Shown here piece by piece: positions 17,586-25,865 of a stretch of DNA of 64,000 bases (the first letter of the stretch is position 1; each line of letters begins with the position of its first letter). The notes below the pieces were generated by a model. That model did no database searches. It was given only the letters and a program-made list of their open reading frames with translations, and had not been told where the DNA came from. Made by a program: the position numbers and the translations under genes. The stretch is from NCBI GenBank assembly GCA_038210655.1, contig JBBQWM010000012.1, positions 62,001 to 126,000 on the forward strand, written 5' to 3'. Source of the DNA: 54-19 sp038210655. Lineage in GTDB: Bacteria; Chloroflexota; Chloroflexia; Chloroheliales; Chloroheliaceae.

Positions 17586-18920
17586 ATGCTGCGACGGCTG
17601 TCCATCTGGGCTGAGAAATGCGCCAATCGGCCCTACCTGACGCTGAGTGTTCTGTTCGGGCTATGTTTGGTGGTATTTATAGCTACTCTGTGGGTTCCGC
17701 GTGTCGATGGTCTGCTGATTGGCTCGGACGGGGTTTTTTATTATGCCAACTTGCGTTCGCTTTTTTTCGACCACGACCTGCACCTGAGTAACGATTATTT
17801 TGGATTACTCGGCTTTGTGCCGGAAGGCTTTGATACGCCGCTCTACCCGGTTGGGATGGCTCTGGTCTGGCTGCCCTTTTATACCCTCGCGCATGGGATG
17901 GTCTGGTTGTTCCATACGTTAGGAGCGCCGAGTGAGCCGGACGGCTTTGGCTGGAGCTATCAGATCGCGGTCTGCCTGGGTAGTATGATTTACGGCTATC
18001 TGGGGATGCTGCTGGTCTTTCGGCTCTGCCGGGAATTTTTCAGTCCTTTGATCGCGCTTTCTTCTACGCTATTAATCTGGTTTGGCTGGAACATCCTTTA
18101 TTACATGGTCTTCGAGAACTCGATGGCCCATTGCACTTCGTTATTGCTCATTACCGGCCTGATCGTCTGGGAGCGGCTGGAACAAAAACGACATTTTGTG
18201 ATTTACTGGGCCGTCCAGGGCTGTCTGATCGGTTTGGCGACGATGGTACGTCCGCAAGATGGCGCGTTTGCGGTGCTGCCCGCTATGATTTTACTGCTCC
18301 AGCTATGGGAAGCGCTGCGACAACGGTCGGGGCGCGAAGCCGTTCAGGTTGTGTTACACGGGCTAATCTTTGTAGTGACGGCCCTACTAACCTTTGCTCC
18401 TCAACTGGCGGCTTCGCAGGTAGCCTACGGTCGATTGCTAATTAGCGGGCAGATGGTCAAGGGCGAGACTTTTGATTGGACATCACCTCAACTGTTTTCA
18501 GTCCTGTTCTCGACCTGGCACGGCCTGTTCACCTGGCATCCCCTGATCTTGCTGGCGGTGGTCGGACTGGGGTTGTTGGCCCGCTCCTACCCCTTCTATA
18601 TTTTGCAACTAGCTGTCGCCTTTTTGGTGCAGCTATATATAGTAGCCAGTTGGAACCACTGGTGGCAGGGCGATGCTTTTGGCGGGCGGGTCTTTATCAG
18701 TTGTGGGGCGATTTTTGCGCTGGGTCTGGCGGCGGTGCTGGATTATCTGCACAAACGTTTTGGCATTTGGACGCTTTTGGCAATTGGGTTGCTGACTCTG
18801 GGCTGGAACGGCCTTTTTATTGTTCAATATCGGTTGGGCTTTATCTCCAAGAGCGACCCGTTAAGCTGGCGCGAATTAACCATCGACAAACTGACCTTTC
18901 TTTTCTCGCGCAAGCGGTGA
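17586..18920 (+). CDS. multi-pass membrane protein, glycosyltransferase-C-like
   Basis: 444 residues with about ten hydrophobic helices. An acidic loop after the first helix (GLLIGSDGVFYYANLRSLFF) resembles the catalytic loop of GT-C membrane glycosyltransferases that use lipid-linked sugars. A MVRPQDGAF segment lies mid-protein. No closer family assignment is possible by eye. GAGGT at 17576-17580 is 5 nt before the ATG at 17586, which is therefore preferred over an in-frame TTG at 17574. It ends about 45 bp before the nuo promoter. Confidence 0.6.
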   Translation: MLRRLSIWAEKCANRPYLTLSVLFGLCLVVFIATLWVPRVDGLLIGSDGVFYYANLRSLFFDHDLHLSNDYFGLLGFVPEGFDTPLYPVGMALVWLPFYTLAHGMVWLFHTLGAPSEPDGFGWSYQIAVCLGSMIYGYLGMLLVFRLCREFFSPLIALSSTLLIWFGWNILYYMVFENSMAHCTSLLLITGLIVWERLEQKRHFVIYWAVQGCLIGLATMVRPQDGAFAVLPAMILLLQLWEALRQRSGREAVQVVLHGLIFVVTALLTFAPQLAASQVAYGRLLISGQMVKGETFDWTSPQLFSVLFSTWHGLFTWHPLILLAVVGLGLLARSYPFYILQLAVAFLVQLYIVASWNHWWQGDAFGGRVFISCGAIFALGLAAVLDYLHKRFGIWTLLAIGLLTLGWNGLFIVQYRLGFISKSDPLSWRELTIDKLTFLFSRKR

Positions 18921-18962
18921 GTAAGAGCCGCTCTAAGATTGCAAGAAATTTCACACAATCCC

Positions 18963-18991
18963 TTGACATTGGTTTGTCGGTATGTGATACT
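18963..18991 (+). promoter_or_regulatory. sigma-70 promoter of the nuo operon
   Basis: Perfect TTGACA (18963-18968), 17-bp spacer, GATACT (18986-18991). The start point would lie near 18998, about 90 nt before nuoA. Confidence 0.68.
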
Positions 18992-19088
18992 GTAGAAGTA
19001 ACCATTACTACCGTTCCGGCCCAATTTATCGCTCAAAACTGCTCTTTGGCAACCGCAAGTTTGCCTCCCAGGATAGGAGTTTTTGCCC

Positions 19089-19454
19089 ATGTTGGAAGGA
19101 TTTGTTCCGATCCTTATTTTGTTGGTACTGGCAATAACGCTGGTTTCGGTCATCATCATCGCCTCGTTTTTTATCAGTCCTAAAAAGCCGAGCGCGGCTA
19201 AGTCGGCCCCTTACGAGGGTGGTGTCCCGCAAATGCAGGCAACGCCTCGCCGCTTCCCAATCAAGTTTTTGGAAGTAGCGATGCTTTTTTTGATTTTCGA
19301 CATCGAGACGGTCGCCTTTTTTCCCTGGGCGGTACTGCTCAACCAACTCAAGCTTTTTGGGCTAATCGAGATGGGTCTCTTTTTGCTGGTGCTGGGCATC
19401 GGCTATCTTTATCTGTGGCGCAAGGGCGCATTTAACTGGGAGAAGGAGTTTTAG
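19089..19454 (+). CDS. nuoA: NADH-quinone oxidoreductase subunit A
   Basis: 121 residues with three transmembrane helices, as usual for NuoA. The conserved loop between helices 1 and 2 is present (APYEGGVPQ), as are the helix-2 acidic residues in LFLIFDIETVAFFPWA. It is part of the membrane arm near the quinone site of complex I. An ATG at 19089 with AGGAG about 11 nt upstream is preferred over an in-frame TTG six bases earlier. nuoB begins two bases after its stop. Confidence 0.96.
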   Translation: MLEGFVPILILLVLAITLVSVIIIASFFISPKKPSAAKSAPYEGGVPQMQATPRRFPIKFLEVAMLFLIFDIETVAFFPWAVLLNQLKLFGLIEMGLFLLVLGIGYLYLWRKGAFNWEKEF

Positions 19455-19456
19455 CA

Positions 19457-20056
19457 ATGGCAGGCAATTTTAGCCAGAGGGATTTCTTCACGAATAATGC
19501 CGTGATGCCGGGCGATATACAATCGATGCGGAGTGCCTCGCCGGTGGGTGGGGTGGTTACGACCAATCTGGACAAGGTGGTCAACTGGGGGCGGAGTTCT
19601 TCGCTCTGGCCGGCCCTGTTTGGTCTGGCCTGTTGTGCTATCGAGATGATGGCGACTTCCGCCAGCCGTTTTGATATTGCCCGCTTTGGCTCGGAAGTCT
19701 TTCGGGCTTCGCCCCGGCAGGCCGATCTGATGATTGTGGCCGGGCGTGTTTCGGCTAAAATGGCCCCGGCAGTCCGCCAGATTTACGACCAGATGCCCGA
19801 ACCCAAGTGGGTGATTGCAATGGGCGCGTGTGCCAGTTGTGGCGGTATTTTCAACAATTATGCTATCGTGCAGGGTGTAGACTTGATTGTCCCGGTAGAC
19901 GTATATGTCGCTGGTTGCCCGCCCACCCCGGAAGCTTTGATCGAAGGGGTGCGGATTTTACAGGATCGGATCAATTCGGGTGCGCCGCGCCCGCAAGACC
20001 CCATCGAATATATGCCGGAGGTGGTGCGTGACCCAAATTTCGGACGACACTTCTAA
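19457..20056 (+). CDS. nuoB: NADH-quinone oxidoreductase subunit B
   Basis: 199 residues. NuoB holds iron-sulfur cluster N2, the last electron carrier before quinone. The four ligand cysteines are visible: Cys59-Cys60 (GLACCAIEMM), Cys125 (MGACASCGG) and Cys154 (VAGCPPTPEA). The 3' end overlaps nuoC by 29 bases, so translation is probably coupled. Confidence 0.97.
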   Translation: MAGNFSQRDFFTNNAVMPGDIQSMRSASPVGGVVTTNLDKVVNWGRSSSLWPALFGLACCAIEMMATSASRFDIARFGSEVFRASPRQADLMIVAGRVSAKMAPAVRQIYDQMPEPKWVIAMGACASCGGIFNNYAIVQGVDLIVPVDVYVAGCPPTPEALIEGVRILQDRINSGAPRPQDPIEYMPEVVRDPNFGRHF

Positions 20057-20585
20057 CCCGCAGGAGGTTGCCGCGCCCGCACCGGATTTGCTCGAAGCTT
20101 CGCGCTTCCCGCACGTCCGTCCTAGCTCGATGCGGGCTGCCGACAATACGCCGACTTTTATCGTACCAGCTAGTGATCTGCTCGAAGTGGTCAAGTATTT
20201 GCGCGACGAAGCAGATTTCAAGCTGTTTGAGGATTTGACGGCGGTCGATTGGCTACCCAAAGAGCCGCGCTTCCAGGTTGTCTATCATTTCCTGTCACTC
20301 TTAAACCGCCAGCCGATCCGCCTGAAGGTCGAAGTGCCGGGAATACAGCCGCGCTTGCCTTCGATCACGGGTCTGTTTATGGGGGCCAACTGGTACGAGC
20401 GTGAGGTTTTTGATCTGTTTGGGATTACCTTCGAGGGCCACCCCGATCTGCGCCGGATCGAGATGCCGGTGGACTGGGAAGGCCATCCGCTCCGCAAGGA
20501 CTACCCGACGACCGGCCCGCGCCGCCCGAACCTACCCTCCAACCAGTTCCGGCCCGACGGTCGGAACGGAGCGCCGCAGGTTTAA
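20028..20585 (+). CDS. nuoC: NADH-quinone oxidoreductase subunit C
   Basis: 185 residues of the 30-kDa subunit family, part of the peripheral arm next to NuoD. The family signature is visible as DLFGITFEGHPDLRRIEMP and WEGHPLRKDYP. The start is most likely GTG at 20028: GGAGG at 20017-20021 lies 6 nt upstream, inside nuoB. The residues further upstream in this frame are Cys/Arg-rich and unlike NuoC. It is not fused to NuoD; 1.08 kb of foreign-looking sequence separates them. Confidence 0.94.
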   Translation: MTQISDDTSNPQEVAAPAPDLLEASRFPHVRPSSMRAADNTPTFIVPASDLLEVVKYLRDEADFKLFEDLTAVDWLPKEPRFQVVYHFLSLLNRQPIRLKVEVPGIQPRLPSITGLFMGANWYEREVFDLFGITFEGHPDLRRIEMPVDWEGHPLRKDYPTTGPRRPNLPSNQFRPDGRNGAPQV

Positions 20586-20611
20586 GCTTGCTTGTCGTAG
20601 TTGAGGATGTA

Positions 20612-20926
20612 TTGTCAGATGCTATGGAAGAAACCAGTCCACCAAAGCACTTTAAAGGTGGCTGGGGTACCGAAATGGACCTGGATGATAGTACTGCTCA
20701 AGTGGTGCTTGACACAGCGATTCAGATGGAGGACGAAAAACAGTTATACGGCTATAGTGCTGGTAAGGTTTATGTATTTCAGCCCCACTTAGTAGGGGTC
20801 TATCATGGTTATCCAGCCATCAAAAATGGCGATGTTTCTTCAAAAGCTTTGCGCGAAATGCTCAAACGTGAGATTATAAACAAGAAAGAGTATATTAAGC
20901 TTGTCAAAGAAGTTGGGGGCAAGTAA
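20612..20926 (+). CDS. small orphan protein resembling a polymorphic-toxin C-terminal module
   Basis: About 104 residues. The segment from about residue 18 on, with WGTEMD, LYGYSAGKVYVFQPH, a YHGYPAIKN core and a helical LREMLKREIINKKEYIKLVK tail, resembles the C-terminal domains with an HGYP motif found at the ends of large polymorphic toxins; this is pattern memory, not a search result. No delivery domain is present. The start is uncertain: TTG 20612 has GAGG 5 nt upstream, ATG 20624 has none nearby, and TTG 20588 is possible. It lies inside the nuo operon, is AT-richer than the flanking subunits, and its stop is one base from the next start. Confidence 0.5.
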   Translation: MSDAMEETSPPKHFKGGWGTEMDLDDSTAQVVLDTAIQMEDEKQLYGYSAGKVYVFQPHLVGVYHGYPAIKNGDVSSKALREMLKREIINKKEYIKLVKEVGGK

Positions 20927-20927
20927 A

Positions 20928-21584
20928 ATGGCTAATCAATTACGGTTTGAGCTTAAGAAACTAGCCAATCCTTATCCAGTAATGCATAATGCTGATTTAT
21001 GGGGACAGTTGTCTGTAATAATCTTGACCGATGGGCAAGTTGTTTTGCTACTGCGAACGCAGTCGAATTTAGATGCTCTGGCGGAGTGGTTTGCTAAAAG
21101 CGAGTATGCTTTAGCTCATGATAAGCTTTCCGATAAGTTCTTATTAGAAGGCAATCAACCTACCCTAGAAGAAAGCCTGGCTGTAAGTTTAAACAAACTG
21201 CAAAACCGTGACTTCGCGGATGATGATGAAGAAGCAATGTTTGCCTGGCACGATACATTGGCTGACTATAATCGTCATCACAGCTTGCGAGTCGCTTTAG
21301 AAGCTAATGTCCCTAACATTATTATTGGTTGTAATCGAGGCTTCGGCGAAATTTCTTTTACAGGTGATGAGGACAAAGAGAGTTATCCTCAGCTGCCGGA
21401 CTTTTATGCCGATTTGAAGGAATGGTCATACTCGTTCGATATGGACGACTTTGTAACCGACCTACGTAAAGAGTTAAAAAGCTTCCTACTCGAATGGGCT
21501 AGTCCACTTCAAAACGAAGCTCCTCGCTTGCACGCCAAAGAATTGCTTGAGCAACTCGATAAAGGCGTACTAGGTCGGGTATGA
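20928..21584 (+). CDS. hypothetical protein, possible immunity partner
   Basis: 218 residues, no family recognized with confidence. It is acidic overall (for example FADDDEEAMFAWHD and FTGDEDKESYPQ) and soluble, with WGQLSVIILTDGQVVLLL near the N-terminus reminiscent of immunity proteins of polymorphic toxin systems. The ATG at 20928 is one base after the stop of the preceding gene, so the two are a translationally linked pair. Both are AT-richer than nuoC and nuoD and use many AAA, GAA and TTA codons. The immunity role is inferred from pairing and composition only. Confidence 0.45.
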   Translation: MANQLRFELKKLANPYPVMHNADLWGQLSVIILTDGQVVLLLRTQSNLDALAEWFAKSEYALAHDKLSDKFLLEGNQPTLEESLAVSLNKLQNRDFADDDEEAMFAWHDTLADYNRHHSLRVALEANVPNIIIGCNRGFGEISFTGDEDKESYPQLPDFYADLKEWSYSFDMDDFVTDLRKELKSFLLEWASPLQNEAPRLHAKELLEQLDKGVLGRV

Positions 21585-21663
21585 TCTATTGTAATACAGG
21601 CTTTAACGAGGTTAGATTAATCAAAATACTGGGCCGCTAACAATAGTAAAATGAGGTAAGCAG

Positions 21664-22923
21664 TTGGAAGACCTGCAAATAAAAGACAAATGGCTCGACG
21701 ATGACGAAGAGCAATATTTAATCGATACCGAAGATGCTGCCGACCCCGACAAAGAGTTGATGACCATCAATATGGGGCCGCAACACCCTTCGACTCACGG
21801 TGTGTTACGCTTGATCGTTACACTACGGAGCGAAGAGGTTGTTAAGTGCGAGTCGGATATTGGCTATTTACACACCGGGATCGAGAAACAGGCCGAAAAT
21901 AAGACCTATAACCAGGCTCTTACGCTGACCGACCGCACCGATTATCTCAACCCACTTATCAACAACCTGGGTTTTACCCTGGCGGTCGAACAATTGCTGG
22001 GTATTACGGATAAGATACCACCGAGGGCGACTGTCGTGCGGGTAATCTTGTCCGAGTTGCAGCGTATTTCCAGCCATTTGGTGTGGCTCGGTACGCACGC
22101 GATGGATTTAGGGGCGGGCAGCACCTTCTTGTACGGCATGCGCGACCGTGAGAAAATCCTCGATATTTTCGAGATGTGTAGCGGTGTACGGATGATGACC
22201 AGCTATATTATGCCCGGTGGGTTGTACGCCGATTTGCCGCCCGGTTTCGAGGCCAAAGTAAGCGAGTTCATCACCTACTTTAAAAAATCCTGGCCCGACT
22301 ATGACCGCATGCTAACGACCAGCGAATTATGGTACGAGCGTACCAAAGGGGTCGCCAAACTTACCGCCGAGGAAGCCCTGAACCTGGGCGTAACCGGCCC
22401 GATCTTGCGGGCCTGCGGTATAAACTACGATGTGCGGAAGATGTTCCCCTACTGCGGCTATGATACCTACGATTTTGAAATACCAATTGCTTATAACGGT
22501 GACGTGTATGATCGGTTTATCGTCCGGTTGAAAGAAGTTGACCAGAGTATTCGGATCGTCGAGCAGGCCCTTGCCAAATTGCCGGGCGGGGAGTGGCAGA
22601 TCGACGACCTCAAGATTGTACCACCCAAGAAGTACCAGATTGCGACCAATATGGAGTCGTTGATCCACCACTTTAAGCTATACACCGAGGGTTACAAGCC
22701 GGTGGCGGGCGAGGTCTATACGCGGGTCGAATCGGCTAGGGGCGAACTGGCTTACTATATGGTTAGCAACGGTACGAACAAGCCTTATCGGATGCACATT
22801 CGCGCCCCTAGCTTTGCCAACTTGCAGTCGATGGGGCCGACCCTGGATGGTCGGGCGATGTTCGCCGATATTGTAGCCGCTATCGGTAGTATTGACATCA
22901 TTTTGGGCGAGGTTGACCGTTAA
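21664..22923 (+). CDS. nuoD: NADH-quinone oxidoreductase subunit D
   Basis: 419 residues of the 49-kDa subunit, which forms the quinone-binding pocket with NuoB. The quinone-site His residues are in GPQHPSTHGVLRL (His41, His45), and the conserved RAPSFANLQSM segment is near the C-terminus. The start appears to be TTG at 21664, with GAGGT at 21653-21657 six bases upstream; there is no in-frame ATG before residue 33. A rare start here may lower its translation or reflect the nearby insertion. Confidence 0.95.
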   Translation: MEDLQIKDKWLDDDEEQYLIDTEDAADPDKELMTINMGPQHPSTHGVLRLIVTLRSEEVVKCESDIGYLHTGIEKQAENKTYNQALTLTDRTDYLNPLINNLGFTLAVEQLLGITDKIPPRATVVRVILSELQRISSHLVWLGTHAMDLGAGSTFLYGMRDREKILDIFEMCSGVRMMTSYIMPGGLYADLPPGFEAKVSEFITYFKKSWPDYDRMLTTSELWYERTKGVAKLTAEEALNLGVTGPILRACGINYDVRKMFPYCGYDTYDFEIPIAYNGDVYDRFIVRLKEVDQSIRIVEQALAKLPGGEWQIDDLKIVPPKKYQIATNMESLIHHFKLYTEGYKPVAGEVYTRVESARGELAYYMVSNGTNKPYRMHIRAPSFANLQSMGPTLDGRAMFADIVAAIGSIDIILGEVDR

Positions 22924-22931
22924 GAATAATC

Positions 22932-22988
22932 TACAGATATACAGGCTAAACGGGATAAAAATCCTGTCCAGCCTGTACATCCCTGTTA
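22932..22988. repeat. degenerate inverted ACAGGAT-type repeat, copy D4
   Basis: ACAGATATACAGGCTAAACG and a reverse-complement arm ending CATCCCTGT form a long imperfect hairpin between nuoD and nuoE. It resembles the dispersed repeat at 1819, 26417 and 51971. Confidence 0.6.
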
Positions 22989-22997
22989 TAAGGGTAT

Positions 22998-23525
22998 ATG
23001 GATAAAGTAGAAGTTAGAACCCAGGAACACAAATTGAGCGAGGCCGGACGGCAGCGTGTCCTGGAATTGAAGCGGGAATATCCTAGCAGTCGGTCGGCTT
23101 TGCTACCGGCCTTGCACGTGGTACAAGAGGAGTTTGGCTTTATACCCGCCGAGCCAATGGCCGAAGTCGCCGCGATTTTGGAAGTATTGCAAGGCGATGT
23201 CGAGCAGGTGGTTACTTTCTATCGAATGTACAACCAAATGCCGGTCGGACGCTTTCACATCAAGATTTGCGATAGCATCGCCTGTTACCTGCGTGGCTCG
23301 GACGAGCTAATCGAGCAAGCCGGACAAAAGCTAGGAGTGGGCCTGAACCAGACTACCACCGACGGTCAGATTACTCTTGCCAAGATTGAATGTTTGGCGG
23401 CTTGTGGTGCGGCCCCTTGCCTTCAGGTCAACGATGAGTATCTTTACAATGTCACGCCCGAAAAACTGGATGAGGTTTTGGAAAAGCTCACAACGGCTCA
23501 GGAAAACCCGTACTATATTCCATAA
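22998..23525 (+). CDS. nuoE: NADH-quinone oxidoreductase subunit E
   Basis: 175 residues with the thioredoxin-like fold that carries the [2Fe-2S] cluster N1a near the NADH site. Ligands are visible as Cys91 and Cys96 (CDSIACYL) and Cys132 and Cys136 (CLAACGAAPC). The AGGG three bases from the ATG at 22998 is close, so initiation may depend on upstream translation. An ATCAGGT hairpin of the heptamer type lies between it and nuoF. Confidence 0.96.
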   Translation: MDKVEVRTQEHKLSEAGRQRVLELKREYPSSRSALLPALHVVQEEFGFIPAEPMAEVAAILEVLQGDVEQVVTFYRMYNQMPVGRFHIKICDSIACYLRGSDELIEQAGQKLGVGLNQTTTDGQITLAKIECLAACGAAPCLQVNDEYLYNVTPEKLDEVLEKLTTAQENPYYIP

Positions 23526-23590
23526 GTAAGTATCAGGTAAATCAGTTGGCTAACACTTGAAACCTGATAACTATTTTTAGAGAGAAGAAA

Positions 23591-24949
23591 ATGCAAGAGC
23601 AAGCGCAAGTATTCCCGCCTCCCCCGGTCTTGATGACCGAAAAGCCGCCCTTCGAGTACCAGCTTTTGAAGCACCGGGCCATACCGGGCATGGCAAAGCT
23701 GGAAGTCTACCGGGCTAACGGCGGTTACAAGGGTCTCGAAAGGGCCGTCCTCGAAATGCAGCCGGACGAAGTGGTCAACGAGGTTAAAGCTTCCGGGTTG
23801 CGCGGGCGAGGCGGAGCAGGCTTCCCGGCAGGTACCAAATGGAGCTTTATCCCCAAAGTTAGTGGGCCGAAATACGTCTGTTGCAACGCTGACGAGTCCG
23901 AACCGGGTACTTTTAAAGATCACGAGCTAATCGAAAATAATCCGCATCAGTTGATCGAGGGCGTGCTAATCACCTGCTATGCGATTGGGGCCGAACACGG
24001 CTTTATCTACGTGCGGGGCGAGTTTGCGCGTGGTATCCGGGTTCTCCGGCGGGCGCTCGCAGAAGCGAAGGCGGCGGGCCTGATCGGGTCGAATATCTTG
24101 GGTAGTAATTACAGTTGCCAGATCACGGTGCATCCTGGGGCGGGCGCTTATATCTGTGGTGAAGAGTCGGCTTTGCTGGAATCGCTAGAAGGCAAGCGCG
24201 GTTTCCCTCGCTTGCGGCCTCCTTTCCCGGCGGTAGCCGGGTTGTACGCCCGTCCAACTGTTATCAACAATTGCGAAACGCTCTCCAATGTCTCGCATAT
24301 TTTGCGCGAAGGGGCGGCCTGGTACAGTAGCTTTGGAACCGAAAAGACCAAAGGCTTCCGGGTCTATTGTCTGAGCGGACATGTCGAGCGACCTGGCAAT
24401 TACGAATTGGCCTGTGGTACAACTTTCCGCGAATTGATTTATACGCTTGGCGGCGGTGTCTGGAAGGGTCGTAACATCAAGTGCTTGATCCCCGGTGGTT
24501 CGTCCACTCCCATGTTAGCGCCTACCGATGAGGTATTGGATACGCCGATGGATTTCGAGGGGATTGCGGCGCGTGGCTCTATGCAGGGGTCGGCGGGGAT
24601 CATCGTCTTTGACGACCAGACCTGTATTGTCGGGGCCGTCTTGCGTTTGGTCGAATTTTATAAAGAGGAATCCTGCGGCAAATGTACTCCCTGCCGAGAA
24701 GGTACGCAATGGCTGGTGCAGATGCTTCATCGGCTTGAAAACGGCGAAGGTCGCCCCGGCGATCTGGATACGCTCTTGGAAGTCGGCGGCAATATCGAAG
24801 GCAAGAGCTTTTGCTTGCTGGGCGATTCGGCTCCTGTCCCAATCCGTAGCGCCATGAAACTCTTCCGCGAAGAGTTCGAGTATCACATCACCCACAAGAC
24901 CTGCCAGGTTGGGCCACGCGCCGGTAAACAATTGGTAGGCGTTCACTAA
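23591..24949 (+). CDS. nuoF: NADH-quinone oxidoreductase subunit F
   Basis: 452 residues, the NADH- and FMN-binding subunit. FMN site GLRGRGGAGFP (69-79), NADH site GAGAYICGEESALLES (184-199), and [4Fe-4S] cluster N3 ligands Cys362, Cys365, Cys368 (SCGKCTPC) and Cys408. The run of complex I genes stops here: no nuoG or membrane subunits H-N follow, only a convergent minus-strand HEPN gene after about 60 bp. The remaining subunits must lie elsewhere in the genome. Confidence 0.97.
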   Translation: MQEQAQVFPPPPVLMTEKPPFEYQLLKHRAIPGMAKLEVYRANGGYKGLERAVLEMQPDEVVNEVKASGLRGRGGAGFPAGTKWSFIPKVSGPKYVCCNADESEPGTFKDHELIENNPHQLIEGVLITCYAIGAEHGFIYVRGEFARGIRVLRRALAEAKAAGLIGSNILGSNYSCQITVHPGAGAYICGEESALLESLEGKRGFPRLRPPFPAVAGLYARPTVINNCETLSNVSHILREGAAWYSSFGTEKTKGFRVYCLSGHVERPGNYELACGTTFRELIYTLGGGVWKGRNIKCLIPGGSSTPMLAPTDEVLDTPMDFEGIAARGSMQGSAGIIVFDDQTCIVGAVLRLVEFYKEESCGKCTPCREGTQWLVQMLHRLENGEGRPGDLDTLLEVGGNIEGKSFCLLGDSAPVPIRSAMKLFREEFEYHITHKTCQVGPRAGKQLVGVH

Positions 24950-25006
24950 ACGATCTAGGATTTGGCTAAAATTTAGGATAGTTCTATTATTCAGCCCTAA
25001 ATAATT

Positions 25007-25429
25007 CTAGGGTGGTTGCGCTCCTGGTGATGAAGTTGACGGTAGGTTTGCTAAATAGTCCAAATCATCAAATACTTCTTGTGTGCGGCTCAAGGCTTTT
25101 TGGACGATAAAGGTAAGGTTAGGGAAGGTGTTATCATAATCAGCCATGTTGCGGTCGGGCCTCAGTCGGCTGAGATTTGTCCCTATCCGCACTCTAACCG
25201 CTTGATTACTACTTAAGAACTCATGCATCACATACCAGTGGGCATTCATTCTGTGGGGTACAGGGTTATTCTCTCTGAAATGCAAAAAGTTACGAGCGCT
25301 AATAAAAGCTCCATAATAAGCCCGGCTAATCGCCGAACGTAACCGGGCCTCATCGCTGCTGGTAAGTGGATTTTGGATTTGAGCAAGCTCGTCAGCCAAA
25401 TCAAAATATTCTTTCCAAGAAAAACTCAT
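25007..25429 (-). CDS. HEPN-domain protein of a two-gene module
   Basis: 140 residues, mostly helical. HEPN features are SAISRAYYGAFISARNFL (32-49) and LSRLRPDRNMADYDN (86-100). Many HEPN toxins are RNases using an Arg-x(4-6)-His motif; here the arginine is followed by Asn-Met-Ala-Asp-Tyr-Asp, so the His is absent and RNase activity is doubtful. The ATG at 25429 overlaps the stop of the upstream gene (ATGA), giving tight translational coupling. Similar start sequences (MSFSWKEYFDLA) are known to me from paired HEPN proteins in cyanobacteria; function there is also unclear. Confidence 0.7.
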   Translation of the reverse strand: MSFSWKEYFDLADELAQIQNPLTSSDEARLRSAISRAYYGAFISARNFLHFRENNPVPHRMNAHWYVMHEFLSSNQAVRVRIGTNLSRLRPDRNMADYDNTFPNLTFIVQKALSRTQEVFDDLDYLANLPSTSSPGAQPP

Positions 25430-25779
25430 GCGGCTGGTAGAGGGGCTACGTCTATAATGAACCTGCCCTGCGAACGCTTGGAAGCATACAACCCCCAATT
25501 TTGATCTATTTCATGAAGTTTATCAATGGCCTCTTTAACCGGCAGGCTCGTATACACCTGCATTATTAACTGGTCTGGGTAGGCCGCCTCCGGGTCAGAA
25601 GCAACCTCAAACCCTAGTTTGGCTTCACCAAAAACCAGCCGAACCTGATAATAAGCTTCCATCAAAATAAAAGCGATTTCCGGGTTATGCTGGACGAAGC
25701 TCAAAATAGCCTCATCTTCGTTGGTAAAGTAGGAGGAAGATTGGAGTTGAACCGGCTCCTGTAATTCTAATTTAGACAT
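25426..25779 (-). CDS. hypothetical partner of the HEPN protein
   Basis: 117 residues. No named family recognized. A helical N-terminal half (EDEAILSFVQHNPEIAFILM, then YYQVRLVFGEAKLGFE) is followed by a beta-rich half with SDPEAAYPDQLIMQVYTSLP and EAIDKLHEIDQNWG. GAGGG about 9 nt before the ATG at 25779 supports this start. It precedes and overlaps the HEPN gene by four bases, the usual order and spacing of antitoxin then toxin, but there is no DNA-binding motif and no nucleotidyltransferase (MNT) motif. Antitoxin-like role inferred from pairing. Confidence 0.6.
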   Translation of the reverse strand: MSKLELQEPVQLQSSSYFTNEDEAILSFVQHNPEIAFILMEAYYQVRLVFGEAKLGFEVASDPEAAYPDQLIMQVYTSLPVKEAIDKLHEIDQNWGLYASKRSQGRFIIDVAPLPAA

Positions 25780-25865
25780 AATTAGTTGCCCTCTTTTGCT
25801 CACTCTCACTTTAGCTACACACAAGCCAAAGTATAGCGTAACTGATTATACAACTTTATAATCTA

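Noticed and set aside
19980..20027. Earlier start for nuoC
   Set aside because: The extra residues are Arg/Cys-rich and unlike NuoC, and the GTG at 20028 has a strong GGAGG site.
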